64,000 nucleotides of DNA from Neisseria musculi (GTDB lineage: Bacteria > Pseudomonadota > Gammaproteobacteria > Burkholderiales > Neisseriaceae): the NCBI RefSeq assembly GCF_014297595.2, contig NZ_CP060414.2:1612001-1676000 (forward strand). The letters are read 5' to 3'. The notes below the pieces were generated by a model. It worked only from the letters and a program-made list of their open reading frames with translations, was not told the origin of the DNA and ran no database searches. Shown piece after piece: positions 56,446 through 64,000 of this stretch (positions are counted from its first letter, which is position 1; each line of letters begins with the position of its first letter). The position numbers and the translations under genes are program-made.

Positions 56446-57218
56446 TATTTAGCCCTCCGCAAGGCAAGCTCGAATGCAACCGCCACAAAGGCGATTTCGC
56501 CCGCTTTGTCGTTGCCGTTGATGATGCGGCGCGCGCCCACATAGTTTGCGGCATGTTCGCCGATATAATCGGTGAGCTTTTTGCCGGTAAACCAACCTTC
56601 GGCCATGCCGAAAATCATAATGGCGGCGGCGTGATCGGGCAGTAAAGCCAAATCGGGATTGCGCAGCAGATCCAAGCCCAGTTTTCTGCCTGCTTTTTCG
56701 TAGTTTTCATACCATGTTAATTGCACATAGCCGCGCCCGTAGTAAATCGGCAGGGCCGCGCTATAGGGTTGCCGGTTCATTTTCAGGCGGCGGCCGTAGT
56801 CGCAGCCTTTGCCTTTGCCGTATTCTTCAATGGGCTGCATGGTGCCGGCGGTTTCGTGGTAGGCTGTTGCCAGCATATAGGCGGCATGATTTACGCCGAT
56901 TCTGCTGTTTTCCAACACATCGAGCAGGCGGTTGATGCCGTTTACCTGATTTTGTTTAATGCCGTTTCTAAACAAGGTTTTGCGAAGCTCGCCGAAAAAC
57001 ACCGCCCGGCTGGCGGGCACGGCTTCGCGCTGCCGCAGCTTGGGCAGCAGAGCCGCCCATGTTTTATCGTCGGCAATGCCGCTGCCGGGCAGTCGGTTGT
57101 CCATCTGAAATGCCACCACCGCATTTTTTGTGTTGCCGCCGAAACTGCCGTCTATCAGCAATCCCAGCGCGTGTTGCAGCGCGCGCACCTTTGACCCTTT
57201 GCTGCCGTATTTAGCCAT
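56445..57218 (-). CDS. Phage endolysin: peptidoglycan-binding plus GH19-type lysozyme domain
   Basis: A 257-residue protein. An N-terminal PG_binding_1 domain (KGSKVRALQHALGLLIDGSF, AVVAFQMDNRL) is followed by a GH19 chitinase-like catalytic domain from about residue 80: AYMLATAYHETAGTMQPIEE contains the catalytic glutamate, and YYGRGYVQLTWYENYEKAGR is the second signature. There is no signal peptide, so export should depend on the holin. It overlaps the Rz gene. Confidence 0.92.
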   Translation of the reverse strand: MAKYGSKGSKVRALQHALGLLIDGSFGGNTKNAVVAFQMDNRLPGSGIADDKTWAALLPKLRQREAVPASRAVFFGELRKTLFRNGIKQNQVNGINRLLDVLENSRIGVNHAAYMLATAYHETAGTMQPIEEYGKGKGCDYGRRLKMNRQPYSAALPIYYGRGYVQLTWYENYEKAGRKLGLDLLRNPDLALLPDHAAAIMIFGMAEGWFTGKKLTDYIGEHAANYVGARRIINGNDKAGEIAFVAVAFELALRRAK

Positions 57219-57276
57219 TTTGTTTACTCCGTTTCAATACAAGGAAAAGCCGTCTGTTGTCAGACGGCCTGTCGGG

Positions 57277-57546
57277 TTATTTAAACCGCATCAACAGCAT
57301 CAGCCGCCATGTTTGCGATAAAAAATAAGCGGCTGTGCCGCAATTGATGATGATTTCGGCAGGGTGCGCCACGCCGCCCTGCGCTAAGCCATGCCCGATC
57401 ACGCCCACAGAGCCGCCGCACAGCACGGCGTGCGCCCATAATTCGGGCTGCCGCCAATTCCACCGCCGCACCGACAAACGGCACACGCAATGCACAAATA
57501 TCACGCCTGCCGAGATCATGTTCAACCAAAGAAACACGGTTTTCAT
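57277..57546 (-). CDS. Small phage membrane protein, holin-type
   Basis: An 89-residue protein with three short hydrophobic segments (VFLWLNMISAGVIFVHCVCR; HAVLCGGSVGVIGHGLA; IIINCGTAAYFLSQTWRLML). It overlaps the preceding membrane protein gene by 4 bases (ATGA) and precedes the endolysin, so it probably works as a holin or antiholin component. The exact family is not recognised. Confidence 0.7.
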   Translation of the reverse strand: MKTVFLWLNMISAGVIFVHCVCRLSVRRWNWRQPELWAHAVLCGGSVGVIGHGLAQGGVAHPAEIIINCGTAAYFLSQTWRLMLLMRFK

Positions 57547-57959
57547 CTGTCGCCTCCGAAAAATTCAATCAGCTTTACCACGCGCCCGACAAAAGCCGCC
57601 CAAACCTGCTTGAGGCCGTCTGAAATCATGGCCATCAGCCACGGCCATGCCGCTCCGATTAAAACCGGCACCAAAGGCTTAAGCATGGCGGTTTCGGATT
57701 CGGTATCGCCGAAATCGAAATAATGCACCAGCCAGCCTACCACGGCAGGCGAAAACGCACCTGCCAGCAGGGTGCCGGCAATAATGGTAGCCATCCCGTT
57801 GCTGCGTTTGCCTGCGCGGTTGAGCCCGTGGGCTGCCGCGCCTGCAAACGCGCCCAGTATTAAGGCATCCAATGGCATTCCGATAAAAGTACCCACCACC
57901 CCGATTGCGCCGACATTGAGCGCATAGTTTGATGCGGTTGCCGTTGTGTTTACCGGCAT
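57543..57959 (-). CDS. Phage membrane protein, holin candidate
   Basis: A 138-residue protein with about four hydrophobic stretches (NVGAIGVVGTFIGMPLDALI, LGAFAGAAAHGL, MATIIAGTLLAGAFSPAVVG, LVPVLIGAAWPWLMAMI) and a C-terminus FVGRVVKLIEFFGG. A DUS encodes the SDGL segment. It is the first gene of the lysis cassette. Holin function is inferred from topology and position. Confidence 0.7.
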   Translation of the reverse strand: MPVNTTATASNYALNVGAIGVVGTFIGMPLDALILGAFAGAAAHGLNRAGKRSNGMATIIAGTLLAGAFSPAVVGWLVHYFDFGDTESETAMLKPLVPVLIGAAWPWLMAMISDGLKQVWAAFVGRVVKLIEFFGGDR

Positions 57960-58014
57960 TATTTCCCCCTTTCTTTATCAAAACGGCGGGCATAAAAATA
58001 CCCGCCTGCGCGGG

Positions 58015-58392
58015 TTATTCGGCGGCGGCCTGCTCCGGCAAAGCGGCATAAACCAGTTTTGCCCCCGTGAACACATTGCCGGTTGCGGGTTGGCCGTAGG
58101 CATCGGTTTCCCCTTCCCGCACGGGAGCCACGATTGCCTGATACACCCAGTCGAGCAGATCGACACCGCGCGGCAGTTGCCCGCTCAGGCTGAATTGCTG
58201 GCTGCCCACGGCACGCCCGCCGCGCTCGTAAGTGCGTTGGCGGGCGTAGCTGTCTACCGCAACGGTATGATTGTGATTGACAAGGTCTAGCGACACATAG
58301 CGCACAACGTGAAATGTTTCGGCCACATCGGTTTCTTCATCGAAAATTTCATGGTCGATACCCAAAATAACCTGCTGATTGGCTTTGGCCAT
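58015..58392 (-). CDS. Hypothetical phage protein
   Basis: A 125-residue soluble protein, MAKANQQVILGIDHEIFDEE, with HVVRYVSLDLVNHNHTVAVD and no membrane segment. AAAGGAG supports the start at 58392 rather than the in-frame start at 58461, which lies in the gpJ terminator. It occupies the slot between the tail-tip gene and the lysis cassette; the function is unknown. Confidence 0.72.
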   Translation of the reverse strand: MAKANQQVILGIDHEIFDEETDVAETFHVVRYVSLDLVNHNHTVAVDSYARQRTYERGGRAVGSQQFSLSGQLPRGVDLLDWVYQAIVAPVREGETDAYGQPATGNVFTGAKLVYAALPEQAAAE

Positions 58393-58410
58393 AACGGCTC
58401 CTTTCATAAA

Positions 58411-58440
58411 AAGGCCGTCTGAACCCATTTCAGACGGCTT
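58411..58440 (-). terminator. DUS-pair terminator after the gpJ-like gene
   Basis: On the minus strand AAGCCGTCTGAAA and the opposing TTCAGACGGCCTT form an approximately 11-bp stem followed by TTTTAT. It lies just beyond the stop at 58446, showing DUS-based termination inside the prophage. Confidence 0.7.
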
Positions 58441-58445
58441 AAAAT

Positions 58446-61400
58446 TTAAACGATAAAACAAACAATCCCCGATACATCACCAAGCGGCTCATAGTTGAAA
58501 TTGCCATTAACCCGGCAAAGAATATTCAGGGTGTGCTCCGCGCCATCAATCTGCATGGTGCGTGCAATTCCGCCGATTTTTGGCACCGTGTACGGCAAAT
58601 CAAAACTAATCGGAATTTGCCCGTGAATATGTGCAGAGGGGATAGTTACCGTCCTATACCCCTTACCGGAATCGATTAAAACAGATTGGCTGGAAGTCCA
58701 AGTGCTGTAATGGTGAGAGCTGGAATGACGGGTTGTTTTTGTCGGCGACTGGATAATTTGGTGCGCCGTCAATATCCCGTCAAAATAGAGCTGCAAATCA
58801 ACCCTTGCGCCATCTTCAGCAACAGCCAAAACCTGAGGAATGATTACTGTCCGCTTCGATCTTCTACTTTCCGAAATTCGGCAGGTCAATTCTTGATAAC
58901 CATGATGAGAAGTAGTAAAACTGAAACCACGCACAGAAACAACATCACCAATAATATTGGCCGCCTCCAAATCCACTGCTTCAATCCGTGCACCCCGTAT
59001 TACCCCTCCGATAATCGAACCGGCATTAATCGTACCACTATTCAAAACAGGAGCCTGCAACGTCTGTCCGGCAGCGATATGCTTACCGTGTATCAACCCG
59101 TCGGCGATTAAGTCGCCATCCAACGCCACCTTTGCCCTGCCGCCTTCGTTCACCACTACGAACGGGGCTTTCATGGTCTTGCTGTTCGGGTCGACCAGCG
59201 CAAATTTGTCGGCATAAACCAGCATCTGACTGTCGCCTGTTTTGCCGTCCGCGCCCAAGGCCAGCCCGGAAATCACCTTGCGTCCGCCGTGAACCGCCTC
59301 GGTTTTCAGGGTGTACATCGACTGCACCTTGCCGCTCAATTCCGCTACTGCTTCCTGCGCCACCTGTACTTTGGCGGTGGCCGAGGCTTCTACATCCTCG
59401 GGGGCGGGTGTCCAATCGGTAGCCACATTTCCGATTTCCAGTTTCACGCGGTCGAAACGGTTGTCGTTGTTTGTGCCGTTGTTCGGATAGGCATACAGGT
59501 TGAGGCTGACGTTTTGACGCTTGTCATTGGCATTGGTATGGTGCTTCCATATACCTGTGCCGCGATAGAGGCCGTCTGAAACCTTTTCCAGTTTGAACAA
59601 CTCCCTGTAACCGTGGGTGTTATACACGCCGATTTCGCCGTTGCGCGTTTCGCCCAACTGGCCCCACACGGTAACCGTTACCGTTTCGCCCACCTTCGGA
59701 GCGTCTTCTACCAAATTATAGTTGCGTTGGTAGCCGTGATTTCGGGAAACACCGCTGTCGCGGATCAGGTTGCGCCCGCCGATATTCAGGTTGTCCACTT
59801 TTGCGGTCAATGCGGTAAGCTGGGAAGCTGCGGCACGCCCCTGCTCGGATACGGTTTGCTGCAACGTTGTGATTTTGGCATCGGTCGCCGTGTTCAGCCG
59901 CCGCGCTTCGGCAATGGCCGCGTCTTTTGCCGCATCTGCCTTGGCTTTGGCATCCGCTGCCGCCTGTGATTGGATAACGGCATCTTTTGCCGCAGCGTCT
60001 GCAATGGCTGCTGCTTTGGCAGCATCTGCCTTGGCTTTGGCATCGCCGCTTGCCGCTGCAATCGCGGCTGCCTTGGCCGCGTCCGCTTTAGTCTGCGCTG
60101 CACGCTCTGCCGCCGCTTTGGCGGCATCGGCTTTGGCTTGTGCGTCTGCCGAGGCCGTCTGAACGGCGGCGGCTTTGGCCGCTTCGGCTTTTTCTGCGGC
60201 ACCCGCCGCAGTTTCCTGCATCTTCCATTCACCCCATACGTCTGCAGTATTGCCCACACGTTGCCACACCGAGCCGCTGTTGCTGGATACCGCGCGTTGG
60301 GTAACGTGGGCGGGTTGGCCGTAGGCGTTGGTGGTGGTAACAGTAACGAAGCCGTGGTTGCCTATACCCAAACGGCCTGCATCGGCCAGCATTTTGGAAT
60401 CGCCTTTAGGCTTGGCGGCATACCAGCCCGGTGTGCGCTCATCAAGATTAACGTGGTTATTGACATACTCAACCGTGTTCAACCTGTCCGCATACCCGCG
60501 CCATTCGGCCTGCAACTCCGAGCGAACTTGGGCAACCACTTGGGTTTTGTCGGCCTTAGTGGATTTCAGGTCATGAATCTGCGCTTCGTTCTGCCCGATT
60601 TTGGCCTTGGCGGCATGGATTTCATCCGTTTGCGCTTTATCCTTTTGCGCCTGCGCTTCTTTGTAGGCGTTCAATTGTGCCGACACTTCGGCTGCGGCGG
60701 CGTTGTCGTCTTCCGGCGCAGGTGTCCAGTCGGTCGCCACACTGCCGCGCTCCAGCTTCACGCGGTCAAAACGGTTGTCGTTGTTTTCACCGGTTCTCGG
60801 GTAGGCATACAGGTTCAGGTAAACGTCTTGGTCTTTGTCGGCATTGGGGTTGGTATGGTGGTTCCACACGCCGGTGCCGCGCCAGAGGCCGTCTGAAACC
60901 TTTTCCAGTTTGAACAACTCCCTGTAACCGTGGGTGTTATACACGCCGATTTGGCCGTTGCGCGTTTCGCCCAACTGCCCCCACACGGTAACCGTTACCG
61001 TTTCGCCCACCTTCGGCGCATCGGCCAGCGGGTACTGTCGCAGATAGCCGTGGTTGCGGGAAACGCCGCTGTCGCGAATCAGGTTGCGTCCGCCGATATT
61101 CAGGTTGTTGAATTTGGCAGTCAGCGTGTCCACCTGTTGCGAGCGTGCTTGGGTTTCGTCCGCCACGGTTTTGCGCAAGGCGGTGATGCCGCTCTCGGTG
61201 TTGCCGATGCGGGTTTTCAGCGCGTTGGTTTCCGCCGAGAGTGCATTGTCGGCAGCCGTGCGGGCTTGGGTTTCTTTGGTGATACTGCCTTCTACCGCCG
61301 CCACCCGCGTAACCAGCGCCCTGCGCTCTTTGGCCTCGGCTTCATCACCTTTGACCCGCGCCGTGCGTTCGGCTTCCAAGGCCGCCGCCGTTTGGCTCTG

Positions 61401-64000
61401 CGCGGCGGTAACGGTGTTGATCTGCTGCGCCTGTGTGGCATTCACGTTTTCAACCGCCGCCACCCGCGTGCCGATTTCGGCAGCCTTGGCCGCCAAGTCT
61501 TTCGCCGCTTTGTCGGCTGCTGCCCTGACGGCGGCAGTACGCGCGGCAGCCTCGGCCTGTAATGCCTTCTGGCGCGCCGCCGCTTCCGCCATGATTTTAT
61601 TGGACGCATCAACCGCTGCTGCCGCCTGTGCTTTTCCGCCTGCCGCTGCAGCGGCGCCGGCCATATCACTGTTTAACGATTCAATCAGGCTTTGGCTCAA
61701 TGCGGATTTGGTAATTGCGCCCTGAATCTGCTGCACAATCGGGGCAGGGTCTTTGTCGGCCTGTCCCATCACTGCGGCGGTAAACTCACCGGAATTACCC
61801 GCCGCATCGACAATGCGCACCCAAAAATAATAAGTGTCAACAACCCCAACACCCGTCAATTGATAGCTATTCTGCGGATAAGGCAGGCTGGCAAGCTTGG
61901 TGGCCGTCTGAAAATCAGCACTACGCGCATACCAAAGCTCAGATACCAATTCGGAAACCACGGTTTGCGGCAACACCCAATCAATGGAAATCGCCAATGT
62001 TTTAGGCGTAGTGCGCAAACCGGTAACGGTGTAATCAATCGACCACGCTTTAACCAGCGGCTCGGATAAAGCGCCACGGGCGTTTCTGCCGCGAATTTCG
62101 GCCTTATAATTGCCGTTTGGCAAGTTTTCAAGGCGGACTTCGGCGCTTTGCGCATCGGGTATATGGCGGTATAGCTGATTATTGCGGTAAATCTTAATAT
62201 CATAGGTCAGCACTTGGCCGCCGGCGCTCAAATTATCCCAACTGATTACCACCACGCCGCCATCGGCAGCCACGTTGCCGTTTACCAAAACAGGGGTAAT
62301 ATTGTGCAGGGTAGTAATTTCGCGGTCGAAATTTGCCCATGTATCAACCGCCGCGTATTTTTTCGGATCATGTAACAAGCCGGTAACGGTGTAGGTGCCG
62401 GCATCGGCGTTTTCTTTAATGCCGATGGCACGATACAGACGCGGTTTGACTTTGCCGCTCAACGCCCAACCGGCAGCCGCCTCCAAAGCCGAAACCGCCT
62501 CCAATACAACTTGGTTCGCTGCAGGCTGGCTCAATACTTTAGCCGATTGCAAGCCGGCTGGATTGCTGTAAAAAAACAGCGAGCCGACAACATCCGACAC
62601 TTCGCGGTCAAGGGTTACGGTAGTGCCTTCAACAGCCGCCACGCGGCCTGATAGCTCGGCGCCCGCATACTGGTTATCCATTACCTGCACAATATCGTAA
62701 GGCAGGTGTTTCAAACCCTCGCGGCCGATTTCAAACGACACCATATTCTGTTGCCGAAGTTCGGTTTGCAGCGTCCACGCGCCAAAACGGGCAGCCTGAC
62801 CGCGAGAATCGCAGCCGAAAGCAGTAATCTGCTTGATGTTCAGGCCGTAACGGGCAATAGCCTCATTATCGGCAACATATTCTGTTTTGGTGCGGTAGCC
62901 GTCGTATTTATCGACATACTGCACATGCACGGCGGTATGAATGGATTTATACGCTGCACCGGAATAGGTAAACAGGCCGTCTTTCACGTTGCTGTTGTTA
63001 TACATCGCCACGGGGTCGACATTGGCATCCATAACCACCGACATCTGCGCACCGTTCCAAACGGGCAGACCGGTAAACACGCTGGCAAGGTTAAGCAGAA
63101 ATTCACCGGCCTGCGTCAAATTGGTAATATAGGCGTTGCAGACGAAACGCGGTTCTTTGCCGCCGAAACCGTCATCCACCAATTCATCGCAGTATTTGGC
63201 GATTTGATACAGGCTCCATTTATCGACATCGGCCACTTTCAAGCGGCGGGCAAGCGTAGAGAAACGGGGCTGAGTTAACACATCGTAAAACACCCATGCA
63301 GGGTTGTTTGTCCATGCCTGCTTAAAGCTGCCATCCCATGTTTGGCCGCTGTATGTACGGGTTTCGGGGTCGTAATTGGCCGGCACTTTTACCAAACGGC
63401 CTTTCAGCAAGTAATTGCGGCGCGGAACGGAATTGCCGAACTGATCCGAATCAATCGCCAAAGCTGCAAAAGCAGTGTGGGGATAGCTTAATTTGGCATC
63501 GATAATCTCAACGTAAGACGAGAAATAAGTATTATTGCTTACTTTGTCGGTGGTGCTGTCGGGCGTTACGCGGGATACGCGGATATTGAACGGCGCGGCT
63601 GGCAGCTTATCGAACTGCACGTCTTGGTAATACATGCCGCTGCCTTTTTCGGTAAAGGTAACCATCTGAGAAGCCTGCACCCCCTGATTACCCACCAATT
63701 CCACCAACACCGATGTATTGGCCGGCAATGTATCGCCTTTATCGTTAACAGCGGCATTACGCTCAACGGCCACAGTAACACGCAAACGCCCAACCAAACC
63801 ATCGGTTACGGAACGCACAATAGGCACTGCATTTTTGACACCGGCAGACACGGGAACAGTCCGCTCAGACGCATCAAAGCCCGGCACATAGGCTTGATCC
63901 TGCATACCGCGCTGGAAAAATCCCACCACACCTTTGTAGTTGAAGCTGCCGTCGGGATTCTGCACCGCTGTATCATCAAAAAATACCGATTTAAAAGGCG
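58446..64000 (-). CDS. gpJ-like phage tail-tip / host specificity protein (5' end outside window)
   Basis: The frame is open to the window edge, so the protein exceeds 1,850 residues. The visible N-terminal part begins FKSVFFDDTAVQNPDGSFNY, the gpJ signature region. The gpJ core follows (TWDGSFKQAWTNNPAWVFYD, LTQAGEFLLNLASVFTGLPV). After fibronectin-type modules comes a long Ala-rich coiled coil and a beta-sandwich module starting NIGGRNLIRDSGVSRNHGY. A pyocin-knob-like segment (ERTPGWYAAKPKGDSKMLAD), a second coiled coil, a second copy of the module and a C-terminal receptor-binding part ending GDVSGIVCFIV complete it. It decides host adsorption in siphoviruses. Confidence 0.9.
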   Translation of the reverse strand, partial: PFKSVFFDDTAVQNPDGSFNYKGVVGFFQRGMQDQAYVPGFDASERTVPVSAGVKNAVPIVRSVTDGLVGRLRVTVAVERNAAVNDKGDTLPANTSVLVELVGNQGVQASQMVTFTEKGSGMYYQDVQFDKLPAAPFNIRVSRVTPDSTTDKVSNNTYFSSYVEIIDAKLSYPHTAFAALAIDSDQFGNSVPRRNYLLKGRLVKVPANYDPETRTYSGQTWDGSFKQAWTNNPAWVFYDVLTQPRFSTLARRLKVADVDKWSLYQIAKYCDELVDDGFGGKEPRFVCNAYITNLTQAGEFLLNLASVFTGLPVWNGAQMSVVMDANVDPVAMYNNSNVKDGLFTYSGAAYKSIHTAVHVQYVDKYDGYRTKTEYVADNEAIARYGLNIKQITAFGCDSRGQAARFGAWTLQTELRQQNMVSFEIGREGLKHLPYDIVQVMDNQYAGAELSGRVAAVEGTTVTLDREVSDVVGSLFFYSNPAGLQSAKVLSQPAANQVVLEAVSALEAAAGWALSGKVKPRLYRAIGIKENADAGTYTVTGLLHDPKKYAAVDTWANFDREITTLHNITPVLVNGNVAADGGVVVISWDNLSAGGQVLTYDIKIYRNNQLYRHIPDAQSAEVRLENLPNGNYKAEIRGRNARGALSEPLVKAWSIDYTVTGLRTTPKTLAISIDWVLPQTVVSELVSELWYARSADFQTATKLASLPYPQNSYQLTGVGVVDTYYFWVRIVDAAGNSGEFTAAVMGQADKDPAPIVQQIQGAITKSALSQSLIESLNSDMAGAAAAAGGKAQAAAAVDASNKIMAEAAARQKALQAEAAARTAAVRAAADKAAKDLAAKAAEIGTRVAAVENVNATQAQQINTVTAAQSQTAAALEAERTARVKGDEAEAKERRALVTRVAAVEGSITKETQARTAADNALSAETNALKTRIGNTESGITALRKTVADETQARSQQVDTLTAKFNNLNIGGRNLIRDSGVSRNHGYLRQYPLADAPKVGETVTVTVWGQLGETRNGQIGVYNTHGYRELFKLEKVSDGLWRGTGVWNHHTNPNADKDQDVYLNLYAYPRTGENNDNRFDRVKLERGSVATDWTPAPEDDNAAAAEVSAQLNAYKEAQAQKDKAQTDEIHAAKAKIGQNEAQIHDLKSTKADKTQVVAQVRSELQAEWRGYADRLNTVEYVNNHVNLDERTPGWYAAKPKGDSKMLADAGRLGIGNHGFVTVTTTNAYGQPAHVTQRAVSSNSGSVWQRVGNTADVWGEWKMQETAAGAAEKAEAAKAAAVQTASADAQAKADAAKAAAERAAQTKADAAKAAAIAAASGDAKAKADAAKAAAIADAAAKDAVIQSQAAADAKAKADAAKDAAIAEARRLNTATDAKITTLQQTVSEQGRAAASQLTALTAKVDNLNIGGRNLIRDSGVSRNHGYQRNYNLVEDAPKVGETVTVTVWGQLGETRNGEIGVYNTHGYRELFKLEKVSDGLYRGTGIWKHHTNANDKRQNVSLNLYAYPNNGTNNDNRFDRVKLEIGNVATDWTPAPEDVEASATAKVQVAQEAVAELSGKVQSMYTLKTEAVHGGRKVISGLALGADGKTGDSQMLVYADKFALVDPNSKTMKAPFVVVNEGGRAKVALDGDLIADGLIHGKHIAAGQTLQAPVLNSGTINAGSIIGGVIRGARIEAVDLEAANIIGDVVSVRGFSFTTSHHGYQELTCRISESRRSKRTVIIPQVLAVAEDGARVDLQLYFDGILTAHQIIQSPTKTTRHSSSHHYSTWTSSQSVLIDSGKGYRTVTIPSAHIHGQIPISFDLPYTVPKIGGIARTMQIDGAEHTLNILCRVNGNFNYEPLGDVSGIVCFIV
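59400..59800 (-). repeat. Duplicated tail-protein module, C-terminal copy
   Basis: Encodes a module from NIGGRNLIRDSGVSRNHGY to the WTPAPED end. It is highly similar at DNA level to 60712-61115, and both copies contain a DUS in the same codons (SDGL). Confidence 0.85.
60712..61115 (-). repeat. Duplicated tail-protein module, N-terminal copy
   Basis: Partner of the module at 59400-59800, separated by a pyocin-knob-like domain and Ala-rich coiled coil. The main differences are a few loop residues (for example LRQYPLADAPK versus QRNYNLVEDAPK). Confidence 0.85.

Overview
The window is chromosomal DNA from a member of the Neisseriaceae, most likely a Neisseria species outside the N. meningitidis/N. 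gonorrhoeae pair. The evidence is the very dense DNA uptake sequence GCCGTCTGAA. Nearly all copies have the flank AGGCCGTCTGAA (the AG-DUS dialect); only a few read ATGCCGTCTGAA. Many copies occur as head-to-head pairs that form hairpins at gene ends. The gene content fits: comEC, comM, pilZ, an FNR-type grcA promoter and lipoproteins typical of the group. No rRNA, tRNA or CRISPR array was found.

Positions 1-23,500 are core genome: dapD, a DUF2322 gene, upp, a Dcu-type C4-dicarboxylate carrier, grcA behind a class II FNR-like promoter, a membrane-anchored EEP-family protein, comEC, gcvP, lpxH, dapE, pilZ, holB, queH, lipoproteins, a doubly broken DUF1176 gene, grxB, trpF-trpB, and gntK. dapD and dapE serve lysine/peptidoglycan precursor synthesis; comEC (with comM at 36 kb) serves transformation, for which DUS is the recognition tag.

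Positions 23,560-25,290 are an AT-rich, DUS-free insert between gntK and its likely partner, the gluconate permease. It holds a double-glycine-leader bacteriocin precursor split by a one-base frameshift, a 720-bp IS1595-family element lodged in the middle of a 30-bp palindrome behind it, and a small membrane protein that could be the immunity factor.

Positions 25,294-48,016 return to core genes: permease, trkA, an ExoIII-type nuclease, an ArsR-type regulator, prlC, a MutT/Nudix protein with a C-terminal extension, ubiK, comM, a SPOR-domain (FtsN-like) protein, dsbA, uppP, a YgjP-type metalloprotease, plsC, gmhB, a glycosyltransferase, rppH and a polyamine-type binding lipoprotein. A second IS copy sits between plsC and gmhB. 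The 16.9-17.1 kb and 28.7-29.2 kb gaps carry a dispersed non-coding repeat.

Positions 48,300-52,900 are the ruin of an integrative element or filamentous-type prophage. It contains phage-type small proteins, an excisionase-like HTH gene and a tyrosine integrase. Two 720-bp IS copies (one decayed) and a second, degenerate IS1016-like element have broken it up. All four 720-bp IS copies have exact 8-bp target duplications, so the interrupted frames can be rejoined.

Position 52,994 resumes core sequence with xseA, followed by a hicAB toxin-antitoxin pair with a clear promoter and operator. From 55,400 to the window end there is a tailed-phage prophage read on the minus strand: gpJ-like tail-tip protein (over 1,850 residues, N-terminus outside the window), a small protein, two membrane proteins of holin type, a GH19-type endolysin, and nested Rz/Rz1 spanins.
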